A stretch of 31,651 nucleotides of DNA from the IMG/VR virus record IMGVR_UViG_3300027896_001521, positions 1 through 31,651 of that record; one strand, 5' to 3'. This DNA comes from a virus. How positions within the stretch are numbered: position 1 is the first letter of the stretch; each line of letters begins with the position of its first letter. Positions 7,788-14,594 of this stretch are shown here, one piece after another. Under the pieces are notes generated by a model. The model worked only from the letters and a program-made list of their open reading frames with translations, was not told the DNA's origin and ran no database searches. Position numbers and translations under genes: made by a program.

Positions 7788-8440
7788 ACCTATTAAATAT
7801 TTATGACATATTCCCCGGATACACCGCGTTTATACTCGGCACGGGACGGAGCCTTGACGCGCTATCCGTTTCCAATCTATACAAGAAAGAGGCGGTTACT
7901 ATTGCTATAAACCGCGCTATTGGTATCGCAGAATGCGCCGTTGACTCTAACTCTCTTTTCTGGTTAGTACAAGATGACTGGAAAAGCAATAGAACTCCGG
8001 GGCTATGGGATGAATGGAAATCCAACATGGATAGGGGAGAATTTTACGGATTGTTTCCATCCGTGTTTCTTTCACGCGAACAAGGAAAGATTGACGCTCC
8101 GAAAGGAGATAATATAATAACATGGGAGCGGGATGATTCCGGAACGTATCGGACGCATTCCAAATTAAAGACAGCACAACTTAATAAGCTATTCACCTTC
8201 TGCGGCTCTGCGGCTCCGGCTATACACGCCGCTTGGATTATGGGATGCAATGAAATCCGGCTGGTAGGTTGCGATGGAGGCGATTCAGTGGCGCACTGTT
8301 TAAGCCAATGGTATGATTTATCAAAGTCGGTGACGGCAAATCATACACTATCTCTGGACATTGCGCGGAATTTATGCCATAAATTAAAGTTAAAGTTGTT
8401 TGAATTAGATAACATAGGAGAATGGAGGGAGAACAAATGA
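7784..8440 (+). CDS. DUF115/GT42-like protein (possible glycosyltransferase)
   Basis: The 218-residue protein begins with a strand followed by GTGRSL (residues 19-24) and later an IAINRAIG segment, the arrangement seen at the N-terminus of DUF115/MptE-like proteins and GT42 sialyltransferases. A CGSAAPAIHAAWIMG helix and a strand ending LVGCDGG complete the pattern of that Rossmann-like fold. It is coupled by ATGA on both sides, closing the glycan cassette. A nucleotide-sugar transferase role is inferred; the family also includes non-transferase enzymes. Metal or catalytic residues cannot be fixed by eye. Confidence 0.55.
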   Translation: MNLLNIYDIFPGYTAFILGTGRSLDALSVSNLYKKEAVTIAINRAIGIAECAVDSNSLFWLVQDDWKSNRTPGLWDEWKSNMDRGEFYGLFPSVFLSREQGKIDAPKGDNIITWERDDSGTYRTHSKLKTAQLNKLFTFCGSAAPAIHAAWIMGCNEIRLVGCDGGDSVAHCLSQWYDLSKSVTANHTLSLDIARNLCHKLKLKLFELDNIGEWRENK

Positions 8441-8850
8441 GCAAGTTCAAAGATAACAAAGGCCGTGAATGGAATCTATCTCTTACTGTGGGATTGGCTA
8501 AAGACATAAAAGAAAAGCTCGGAGTTGATTTAGTCAATATCAATAATGAGATAATCGAAAAAATGTGCGTCAATCCATATCTCCACGTGGAAGTATTGTG
8601 GATGTTTTGCAAGGGGCAAAATGATATATCGGCGGAGGAATTTGGTTACTCGCTGGGCGGGGATTCGATAGACGATGCAACCGCCGCAATGATTGAGGCA
8701 ATAGTGGATTTTTTCCCGCGAAGCCGCCGGGGAGCGGCAAAGATAATGGTGCAGCGGATGAAGGAAATGACGAGCAACCAGACGGAGGAACTGGAACGCC
8801 GGATACGAGCGATTCCGGACGCCGAAATAAACAAGATAACTGGCGGATGA
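8437..8850 (+). CDS. Tail assembly chaperone (gpG-like)
   Basis: The 137-residue protein starts with a FKDNKGREWNL segment followed by a valine/lysine helix and LGVDL, the pattern of small siphovirus tail chaperones encoded just before the tape measure gene. GGAGG at 8424-8428 lies 8 bases before ATG 8437, which also forms ATGA with the previous stop; the ATG at 8422 has no spacing to a ribosome-binding site. The product should bind the tape measure protein during tail assembly. It ends in an ATGA overlap with the second chaperone gene. No tail-tube domain is present. Confidence 0.65.
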   Translation: MSKFKDNKGREWNLSLTVGLAKDIKEKLGVDLVNINNEIIEKMCVNPYLHVEVLWMFCKGQNDISAEEFGYSLGGDSIDDATAAMIEAIVDFFPRSRRGAAKIMVQRMKEMTSNQTEELERRIRAIPDAEINKITGG

Positions 8851-9146
8851 TTTGGCAAGCCGCCGGTGCGCTGGGAATAGACCCACGCCCGTTTAGTTTA
8901 CGTGAATTGGATTTGATGCTCTTTGGCAAAGGTAGATTTTACTGGAGGCCTTTTGCGGAGGCAATGGCTTTGACCGTGAACATGAATTGCCGAAATGCAA
9001 ATGCAACATGGAAAACCTTTTCAATGTATCTGGAAGATTACGAAATGACGGACAATGGCGGGGGAATTGAAATAGCCCCGGAGAATATAGATTTGTTGGA
9101 AATGGCTTGGGTAGAAAAACCAGTGCGCCCGATACCGGCGCACTAA
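8847..9146 (+). CDS. Second tail assembly chaperone (gpT-like)
   Basis: This 99-residue protein contains AGALGIDPRPFSLREL near the start, very like the short second chaperone of many tailed phages, which has a conserved DP..(F/Y)(S/T)LREL helix. It lies in the -1 frame relative to the first chaperone, and that frame stays open for at least 90 bases upstream of its ATG, as in G/GT frameshift systems. I see no slippery heptamer near the end of the upstream gene, so ATGA-coupled reinitiation at 8847 is the more likely mode of expression. Confidence 0.65.
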   Translation: MIWQAAGALGIDPRPFSLRELDLMLFGKGRFYWRPFAEAMALTVNMNCRNANATWKTFSMYLEDYEMTDNGGGIEIAPENIDLLEMAWVEKPVRPIPAH

Positions 9147-9152
9147 TAAAGC

Positions 9153-9217
9153 GCGGGCAGGCCAGCCCGCTATATAGGCCGCCGTCCAGTAGGCCGTTCT
9201 CCCCTGCTGGCGGCGGC
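9153..9217 (+). repeat. Two GC-rich inverted repeats between chaperone and gp10-like genes
   Basis: The 92-base gap contains GCGGGC (9153-9158) pairing with GCCCGC (9165-9170), and then a longer stem with a single bulged T: 9178-9189 pairs with 9207-9217. The loop of the second is 17 bases. Neither is followed by a T-run, so read-through into the gp10-like gene is expected. They may act as RNA processing or mRNA-stability sites. A similar GC hairpin stands at the left border of the glycan cassette. Confidence 0.55.
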
Positions 9218-9238
9218 TACCTTTGAAAGAAAACAACA

Positions 9239-9913
9239 ATGGGATTATGGAAGCAGATGATAGCTGAAGGATACAAAGACAACGGCAAAGGAGCTTCCGT
9301 TTCTGGTTTTATTATGTTTAATGATGATGCAATATTAAGCTATGTTGATGCAGCAACGCGAGATGGATTATCCGCCGCTGGTGTAATGGTTAGACGTACT
9401 GTGATGCAGTCTATTCGATTTAAACCGGAATATGGAAGGGCGTCAACTCGCGGAATGCCTCCGTTCACTCATACGGATTCGCCATATCATAGTTTAAGAA
9501 AAGCAATTCAATTTGCATATTATCCGGCAGAAAAAATGGTACTGGTTGGAGCTACATTAACCGGAGATATAAAGATTGGAAAGATACACGAATTTGGCGA
9601 CTCAATAAATAGTAAACACATCCGAGAATTTCACGTCGGCGATTATGGAGCTATTCGACATTATTATATTTACGGTCAGCGCATGGGATTATATTATTCC
9701 AATATCGAAGGGCGGGCTTCGCAACAGATTGTTTGGCATATACGGTTAAAAACGCAGGCTCTAGTAGATAACGCCAATGAGACCTTGAAAATGTTTGTTA
9801 AGCCGGATAAGCCGCGTAACTACCCGAAACGCGCTTTTATGAAACCGGCATTAGATGAAAACATACCAAAGATTGCGCCTTTGTTTCGGAAGGCGATAAG
9901 GAGCGCGACATGA
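9239..9913 (+). CDS. HK97 gp10-like / tail completion protein (putative)
   Basis: The 224-residue protein ends in a PKRAFMKPALDENIPKI-type segment, close to the C-terminal arginine/proline-rich helix of HK97 gp10-like and tail-completion proteins. An alpha/beta middle with a VGATLTGD strand is compatible with that fold. It is placed between tail chaperones and tape measure rather than before the tail tube, where gp10-like genes usually lie. GAAAGAAAACAACA upstream is a weak ribosome-binding site. It overlaps the tape measure gene by ATGA. Confidence 0.5.
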   Translation: MGLWKQMIAEGYKDNGKGASVSGFIMFNDDAILSYVDAATRDGLSAAGVMVRRTVMQSIRFKPEYGRASTRGMPPFTHTDSPYHSLRKAIQFAYYPAEKMVLVGATLTGDIKIGKIHEFGDSINSKHIREFHVGDYGAIRHYYIYGQRMGLYYSNIEGRASQQIVWHIRLKTQALVDNANETLKMFVKPDKPRNYPKRAFMKPALDENIPKIAPLFRKAIRSAT

Positions 9914-11172
9914 GCACAGGATCAATACCAGCGGGCGAGGCATACATAAAGATAACAACTGAAACCGGCGGACTTAATACGGGGCTTGCAGAGTCTCAAA
10001 CTAAACTAACTGGCTTCGGGAGGGGATTGGAACAGGTTTTACGGCACATTCCCGGATTAGAGGGAGCGGGGGGAGCATTAAGCCGCGCTATGCAGGGAGC
10101 GGTAAATGGTTCTATCAGTTATGGCGTAGCATTAGGCGCGGCGGCGGCAACCGCTTGGGGTGTCGTGCAACTCGTTGATAAATTAGTAATGTATCATGCC
10201 AAACTTAACAGCGAAGCAGAAAAGTATTATAAACTTGGAGAAAAACAACGTACAGATGAAGAAAAGCATTTGGCGCGACTTGCAGAAATGGAAAGACTCG
10301 GGCGGCTTACTAAGCAAGAAACATTGGAAGCCAGACGATTATTGTTGGCAATGGAAAAGGAAACCGGAGATAAATCAGGCATTGGACTTACTGCCGATAA
10401 TAGATTGGTAGGAGTTGCAGAATTCCGCAGGAAACTTATTGAAAAAGAATATCAAGAAGAAAACGTGCAGGCGCAAAGGGCTTTGAATCAAGCGAGAGAA
10501 AATGCGGCAAAATTACAAAATGAAATAAATACCCATCCGGTGGGAGAATGGTTTAAAACTGATAAATATAAAGAACTGATAAAAAAGCAGGACGAATATT
10601 ATACTAAAGCTATCGAATATCAGCATACATTAGATTTTCTTGCCGCTGATTATTCAAAAAAGTTATCTGAAATATCACGTGAAGAACAGAAAAAATTTGA
10701 TGCACAGGGAAAAGCAATAAGAAAGTTTCAAGAAGAATGGGGAAAGATGGATGATGAAGACGCGGCAATTGCAAAAAGAAAGTCTGACGAAATAGTCAGA
10801 AAACAAAAAGAAGAAGAAGATAAAAAACAAAGACACTCCGATGAATTAAATAAATGGTTATTCAGACAAGACGAAGAAGTACAAAAACAAGAAACAACGC
10901 GAATTAATGATATTAATACGCGAAACGTGCAAGATAAGAACAGTAAATTAAAAAATCTCACAGATGAACTAGATCGCCTTCAAGCTCATCAATCAATTGG
11001 TATGGCAATGGGTACTTTTTCCGGAACGATAGCTTCTCAATTGGGGCGGGCTGGGGGTATGTCCGAGACCCTGCAAACTTTAAAAACAATATCGGCGGAT
11101 ATTGCGGCAATAAAACAAATAGAAGATTCGGGTTGGCAGGAAGCTAAAGATTCCTCTACAGTTAGCAATTAG
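9910..11172 (+). CDS. Tape measure protein, short
   Basis: The 420-residue protein starts with an AYIKITTETGGL segment and a hydrophobic helix-turn pattern typical of tape measure N-termini, includes a hydrophobic stretch at about residues 72-98 (Ala/Val/Gly-rich), and then a long Lys/Glu/Gln-rich coiled coil from about 100 to 370. At the usual rise of about 0.15 nm per residue it would give a tail near 63 nm, shorter than most siphoviruses. The setting (two chaperones upstream, tail-tip genes downstream) fits. It may instead belong to a short-tailed relative with a tape-measure-like internal protein. Confidence 0.7.
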   Translation: MSTGSIPAGEAYIKITTETGGLNTGLAESQTKLTGFGRGLEQVLRHIPGLEGAGGALSRAMQGAVNGSISYGVALGAAAATAWGVVQLVDKLVMYHAKLNSEAEKYYKLGEKQRTDEEKHLARLAEMERLGRLTKQETLEARRLLLAMEKETGDKSGIGLTADNRLVGVAEFRRKLIEKEYQEENVQAQRALNQARENAAKLQNEINTHPVGEWFKTDKYKELIKKQDEYYTKAIEYQHTLDFLAADYSKKLSEISREEQKKFDAQGKAIRKFQEEWGKMDDEDAAIAKRKSDEIVRKQKEEEDKKQRHSDELNKWLFRQDEEVQKQETTRINDINTRNVQDKNSKLKNLTDELDRLQAHQSIGMAMGTFSGTIASQLGRAGGMSETLQTLKTISADIAAIKQIEDSGWQEAKDSSTVSN

Positions 11173-11184
11173 GACACCATTAAC

Positions 11185-12075
11185 ATGGTAGACTCTACAA
11201 CTTTCCTTGAAGGCTTTAAGTCCCGAAGGATAACACTTTCCGCCTCCGGCTCTTTTGAAGTAACGGGCACATTGCGCGGTATGCCGGATGATACCGATGA
11301 CGCCGCGATTTTAATAGCTGCGATGGGACTAATAGCCACAACGCATTCTTTGCCCACAACTTACTACGATGCTTACAATGCGCCGATAATGGAAAACTAT
11401 TATCGAAACCAAATTGACATCCAACGGGCGGGTCAGGGGGTATGGAATTGTGTCGCCACCTATAAGCGGCGCGGCAAGATAACCATAGCCCCTGGCGTCT
11501 CTATTGGCGGGCTGTCCATCGGAGAACAAACGCAACGAATAAAACAATCCATCTTGACCTATGCCTCCTATAATAGTACAGCCTATGGTTCATCGGGCGG
11601 CGCGACTGATTTTAAAAACCTGATAAATGTAACGCACGAAGGACAATGCGAAGGCTGCGACTGGGGCGGCGGAGCGGCGGCAGTCCGAACAGTAAGGCAG
11701 TGTTTCGAATCCTCCGACATAAATGACGCCTATCTTGCTACTATTTGTTCAATTCAAAATACTATGAACTCCGGTACATATTTGGGATTCGGAGCTTACA
11801 CGTTGCGCTTTCTAGGCTGTGATTTAAATGAGCTTTCAACGCAACAATGGGAAGGAATATTTCGCTTTGGATTTTCTCCACATGAGACGGTAATTACAAT
11901 TGGAGATATGACAAACATCGAAAAGGACGGTTGGGATTACTTGTGGGTTTATTATGAACCGCGAAAAGATGGATCGTCAGAGATGATACGGCAGGTTCCT
12001 ATTTCGGCTTATGTTGAACAGATTTACTATCCCAATGATTTTTCAGACTTGAAATTGAATCCGAACACCTATTAA
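11185..12075 (+). CDS. Tail protein (distal tail/tip candidate)
   Basis: The 296-residue protein follows the tape measure gene, the normal place for a distal-tail or tip protein. The N-terminus (FLEGFKSRRITLS) and strand-rich body, with a WNCVATYKR strand near residue 90, resemble beta-sandwich tail proteins. A central Gly/Ala/Asp-rich stretch around residue 158 looks like a loop. No catalytic motif is visible. GAcACCATTAAC upstream is a weak ribosome-binding site. Function is inferred from position. Confidence 0.5.
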   Translation: MVDSTTFLEGFKSRRITLSASGSFEVTGTLRGMPDDTDDAAILIAAMGLIATTHSLPTTYYDAYNAPIMENYYRNQIDIQRAGQGVWNCVATYKRRGKITIAPGVSIGGLSIGEQTQRIKQSILTYASYNSTAYGSSGGATDFKNLINVTHEGQCEGCDWGGGAAAVRTVRQCFESSDINDAYLATICSIQNTMNSGTYLGFGAYTLRFLGCDLNELSTQQWEGIFRFGFSPHETVITIGDMTNIEKDGWDYLWVYYEPRKDGSSEMIRQVPISAYVEQIYYPNDFSDLKLNPNTY

Positions 12076-12086
12076 GGCAAAAAGCA

Positions 12087-13055
12087 ATGACAAATACCAA
12101 TCCACAGCCCGGACAACCTATCCGCCTATCCGCTGAATGGGTACGGCGGATGAATGCTGGTATCGGTAACATCGCGGGGCAACCGCCTCCACAGGGACAC
12201 GTTTCATCCAATGTTATTTTAGTACAGAATGCTGGCGATCCTTTGCCAGCGCGAAGCATAGTCCAGATTGATACTATGGGAATTTATTACGACGATAATG
12301 CTAATTCATTTATTTATAATCCATTGATGCAACTTTGTGTACCCGTCCAAGATGACGAAAATCTCTTTTTAGTGGGAGTAACACAGGATTATATCAAGCA
12401 AGGCGGCTGCGGCAAGGTGCTTGTTAGCGGACTGGCGGTTTGCCAAATTGATATAAAAAGCACTTTGGATTTATTCGCCCGTGTTTCCGATAGCACCACA
12501 TCTAGTTTGGAATCCGCGCCGTGGGGAACGTGTCGAATAGCCTATGCGCCCGCTGGCTATACTGGTATGCAGTGGTGCATTGTTGAACTAAATATACCGC
12601 CTGTGCTTCCGGCTATCTGGCAAGCTACCGCTGACCAATCCGGTGATACAGTTACGGCAAAGCCAATAAATCAAGCGGGAACTTTGCGGAGCGGCGATCC
12701 TTACTCTTTAAAAGTCATGGGGGATGCCTATAAAATCCGCGAGTATGACGAACTGGAAGTTTGTCAAATGTCCGACGGAAACATAGCTGTATATGCGGCT
12801 TACGGCAACCATAAAACCACGTATTTTTTACCGGTGGAAACGGATGAAAGCTCGGAAACATCTACTTGGGATATTAATGACCAACCTACGGACAAACAAG
12901 GGGTAACCTTGACTATGGCAACCCGCTGTTTCTGGGAAGGCGTTGGGCATGACCTCGTATTCTTTACCCGCGATTTTGTTTTTGATTCCAAAGGTGCGTT
13001 AATTTCCATATCTTCCGAAACATGTCACAGCTTCGCGCCGACGGGGAACTGTTAA
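12087..13055 (+). CDS. Tail or receptor-binding structural protein
   Basis: The 322-residue protein begins with a Pro-rich leader and RLSAEWVRRMNAG, a short helix that begins many tail-fibre-like proteins. The rest is beta-rich with repeated Tyr/Asp strands and five to six scattered Cys. It lies directly after the presumptive tail-tip gene and ends at a TAATG overlap with a Cys-rich gene. It may be a baseplate or receptor-binding component. No enzymatic domain was recognised. Confidence 0.45.
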   Translation: MTNTNPQPGQPIRLSAEWVRRMNAGIGNIAGQPPPQGHVSSNVILVQNAGDPLPARSIVQIDTMGIYYDDNANSFIYNPLMQLCVPVQDDENLFLVGVTQDYIKQGGCGKVLVSGLAVCQIDIKSTLDLFARVSDSTTSSLESAPWGTCRIAYAPAGYTGMQWCIVELNIPPVLPAIWQATADQSGDTVTAKPINQAGTLRSGDPYSLKVMGDAYKIREYDELEVCQMSDGNIAVYAAYGNHKTTYFLPVETDESSETSTWDINDQPTDKQGVTLTMATRCFWEGVGHDLVFFTRDFVFDSKGALISISSETCHSFAPTGNC

Positions 13056-13435
13056 TGGTTAATACTCTAAAATATAAAAGCATCTATTTAATGGCGACGG
13101 ATACGCCGTCAAAACACCTTGTTACGTCTTGCCCCGGCTATCCCAACGTGATTATGGGGTGCGCTGGTGTCGGCTCCCACCATCTGGCGGAATGCGCCCT
13201 TATTGGTCAGCTATGCCCACCCGCGCCGCCGGTGTATGGTACGTGCTGGTGTTGGACATGCCCCGGTATGCCTACGTCTGGAATTGATATTTATTATTGT
13301 AGTTCCGGCATTCAGGGCTTCCACCATGTGGATTATGGAGTGGACGATTCATGGCATACGACGATTTATAACAATTGTTTCATGCCGCCTTGCCCGAATA
13401 TGTGGCTTGATACCGTCTGGTATAATGTCCCATGA
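13055..13435 (+). CDS. Cysteine-rich protein, 126 aa
   Basis: The protein has ten Cys and several His and Trp spread over its second half, including a TCWCWTC cluster and a CPPAPP turn. It has no signal peptide. Such density suggests metal binding or disulphide stabilisation, as in some small appendage-tip proteins. ATG 13055 was chosen for the TAATG overlap with the upstream stop and for GGGGA at 13043-13047; an in-frame ATG at 13022 would overlap the previous gene by 34 bases. I do not recognise the family. Confidence 0.55.
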   Translation: MVNTLKYKSIYLMATDTPSKHLVTSCPGYPNVIMGCAGVGSHHLAECALIGQLCPPAPPVYGTCWCWTCPGMPTSGIDIYYCSSGIQGFHHVDYGVDDSWHTTIYNNCFMPPCPNMWLDTVWYNVP

Positions 13436-13665
13436 GCGAGCGAACCGCCAAAATCCGCGAGTTTATCCGTCTCCACGGTCGGGACGCGCTGGATGATTCC
13501 GTTTTTCTTTCCGCCTTCTTGGAAGACCGGCCAATGCCGCCACTGGCGACTACTTGGGCGTGCACCGCCTGCAACGCGCTGAATCCGCTATCAATTAATA
13601 TATGTGGCGTTTGCGGTCTCCGTCGCTATGGCGGCTGTGGGGGCTGCGGCGATGGGCTGAAATAG
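13432..13665 (+). CDS. RanBP2-type zinc-finger protein
   Basis: The 77-residue protein has a textbook RanBP2/NZF finger: W42, C44, C47, N51, C58 and C61 with spacings W-x-C-x2-C-x3-N-x6-C-x2-C. A second CGGCG motif follows near residues 69-72. The N-terminal half is helical and acidic. RanBP2 fingers bind ubiquitin, RNA or proteins in eukaryotes and are found in small bacterial and phage proteins of unclear role. It is the last gene of the late operon and is coupled to the Cys-rich gene by ATGA. Confidence 0.75.
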   Translation: MSERTAKIREFIRLHGRDALDDSVFLSAFLEDRPMPPLATTWACTACNALNPLSINICGVCGLRRYGGCGGCGDGLK

Positions 13666-13832
13666 CCCCTAGAAACGCCGCCATTGAACGCAGATTTTTA
13701 GCGTATTCTTACGGATTCCTCGATTTTGCGCTTAACTGCGGTTGTTGGCACTCCGATATTATAGCCGGAGACCGGATTCGCCGTCACAGGGGCTTCCTGC
13801 CCATCCCGCCGACACCCCGCAGAATCTACTCT
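13666..13832. other. Gene-free stretch before the late terminator
   Basis: I find no convincing gene here. A small hairpin CTCCG...CGGAG (about 13751-13770) and a longer CGCAG/CTGCG pairing are visible, so the 3' end of the late mRNA may be structured. No tRNA T-loop or acceptor CCA was seen. An open frame crosses this stretch but runs through the terminator and has no ribosome-binding site. Confidence 0.4.
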
Positions 13833-13854
13833 AACCGCAGAAATGCGGTTTTTT
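13833..13854 (+). terminator. Intrinsic terminator of the late operon
   Basis: AACCGCA (13833-13839) and TGCGGTT (13844-13850) form a perfect 7-bp stem with a GAAA tetraloop, followed directly by TTTT. It lies downstream of the RanBP2 gene and upstream of the early promoter, separating the two transcription units. Confidence 0.85.
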
Positions 13855-13935
13855 ATTGGCGTCAAATAGAACAAAAATACTGCTATTTAGACAAAAAATA
13901 AGCAAAAAATAATTGCAAAAATATTTATTTTTTAT

Positions 13936-13964
13936 TTGACTCCCGCCGATATAGAGTGTAATAT
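13936..13964 (+). promoter_or_regulatory. Sigma70-like early promoter
   Basis: TTGACT (13936-13941) matches the -35 consensus at five of six bases. After exactly 17 bases comes TAATAT (13959-13964), four of six for -10. The upstream 40 bases are A/T-rich, like an UP element. Transcription would begin near 13971 and drive the two small genes at 14015 and 14272. Confidence 0.7.
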
Positions 13965-13976
13965 ATAGGCGTGGGA

Positions 13977-14018
13977 ATGAAAGATTTTAAAAACCTGCCT
14001 GAGGAGGAAATCAAATGA
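13977..14018 (+). CDS. Possible 13-residue leader peptide
   Basis: ATG 13977 opens a 13-codon frame (MKDFKNLPEEEIK) whose stop overlaps the ATG of the next gene as ATGA (14015-14018). The predicted transcription start is only a few bases upstream, so initiation would be nearly leaderless. The overlap with the strong GAGGAGG ribosome-binding site of the next gene makes it a plausible translation-coupling leader, but it may be chance. Confidence 0.25.
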   Translation: MKDFKNLPEEEIK

Positions 14019-14212
14019 TTATTACTGTTGAAAACGTAAAAAATCTCCTGACAAAAAAGGGCGTTTCGGAACGCACGAAATCCGAACTCCTAGATGAGGG
14101 CTGGTTGGGTAGCGCAACGTGGGATGAATGTTATAAACAGTTCTTGAAAATGAATAAATCCGAACTGACAGAGCACGCAAACTATCTACGCACTGAACGT
14201 CGTAAAATCTAA
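14015..14212 (+). CDS. Early protein, 65 aa, unknown function
   Basis: First real gene after the early promoter, with GAGGAGG (14001-14007) 7 bases before ATG. The protein is small, charged and helical, with a Lys/Glu-rich C-terminus, and no recognised motif. Early phage genes in this position often encode host-takeover or regulatory proteins, but nothing in the sequence shows this. Its ribosome-binding site is fully complementary to the C-rich loop of the RNA element at 14528-14587. Confidence 0.65.
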   Translation: MIITVENVKNLLTKKGVSERTKSELLDEGWLGSATWDECYKQFLKMNKSELTEHANYLRTERRKI

Positions 14213-14256
14213 CGCGGCGGAGGCCGCGTCTGGGCAATTAACCGCCCTTCGGGGCA
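14212..14256 (+). repeat. Hairpin and first copy of an 18-base repeat
   Basis: ACGCGGC (14212-14218) pairs perfectly with GCCGCGT (14223-14229) around a GGAG loop. It is followed by a UUCG-loop hairpin GCCC-TTCG-GGGC (14244-14255). Bases 14239-14256 recur at 14473-14490 with one mismatch. Both hairpins lie just upstream of the ribosome-binding site of the next gene. Confidence 0.6.
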
Positions 14257-14271
14257 AGGAGGGGGATGAAG

Positions 14272-14475
14272 ATGAATCCAAGAAACAGACCGAAAAACGA
14301 AAACGATTTTTACCGCCAACTGGAACTGGCGAAGGAAGCTACACGTGTGGACGAGGACACCCGCGCCGAATTAGAAGCCGAAATCGAATCACTGGATGAC
14401 GATGACGACCTCGATGACTACGACGACGAAACGGCGGACGCGGAGGCGGCGAATCGCGGAATAGAAATCAACTAA
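14272..14475 (+). CDS. Acidic small protein, 67 aa
   Basis: The C-terminal half contains a run of Asp broken by Leu and Tyr (about residues 41-53), making the protein strongly acidic, while the N-terminus is basic and Asn-rich. ATG 14272 lies 9 bases after AGGAGG (14257-14262); ATG 14266 is only 3 bases away. Acidic early phage proteins can mimic DNA, so this is a candidate inhibitor of a DNA-binding host protein, but that is inference. Confidence 0.6.
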   Translation: MNPRNRPKNENDFYRQLELAKEATRVDEDTRAELEAEIESLDDDDDLDDYDDETADAEAANRGIEIN

Positions 14476-14490
14476 CCGCACTTCGGGGCA
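14473..14490 (+). repeat. Second copy of the 18-base TAACCGC..TTCGGGGCA repeat
   Basis: Identical to 14239-14256 except one base (C to A). It starts with the stop codon of the acidic gene. Both copies directly follow a small gene, suggesting a duplicated post-gene module. Confidence 0.6.
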
Positions 14491-14527
14491 TTTTAAAAAT
14501 TCGGTGAATCGAGGAGATTATAATTCC

Positions 14528-14587
14528 GCCGGTCGTAGTCAGCCCTCCTCCTGACGTTGCTCTCCCACGAGCGCGACCGGCTTTTTT
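14528..14587 (+). ncRNA. Three-way-junction RNA with C-rich loops and terminator
   Basis: GCCGGTCG (14528-14535) pairs with CGACCGGC (14574-14581), followed by T6. Inside, GTCAG (14538-14542)/CTGAC (14551-14555) holds the loop CCCTCCTC, and TGCTC (14558-14562)/GAGCG (14569-14573) holds TCCCAC. Both loops are anti-Shine-Dalgarno-like. A perfect TATAAT lies at 14519-14524 but no good -35 is present. It may be a small regulatory RNA, or a branched terminator of the two early genes. Structure was folded by eye only. Confidence 0.5.
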
Positions 14588-14594
14588 GAAAATT

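Noticed and set aside
8757-8850. Programmed -1 frameshift between the two chaperones
   Set aside because: The -1 frame is open, but no canonical slippery heptamer is in frame near the overlap; ATGA coupling is enough.
13666-13832. tRNA or tmRNA-like gene
   Set aside because: Some hairpins are present, but no T-loop consensus or acceptor pairing with CCA was found.
13602-13901. 99-codon open frame after the RanBP2 gene
   Set aside because: It overlaps the zinc-finger gene, has no ribosome-binding site and runs straight through a clear intrinsic terminator.
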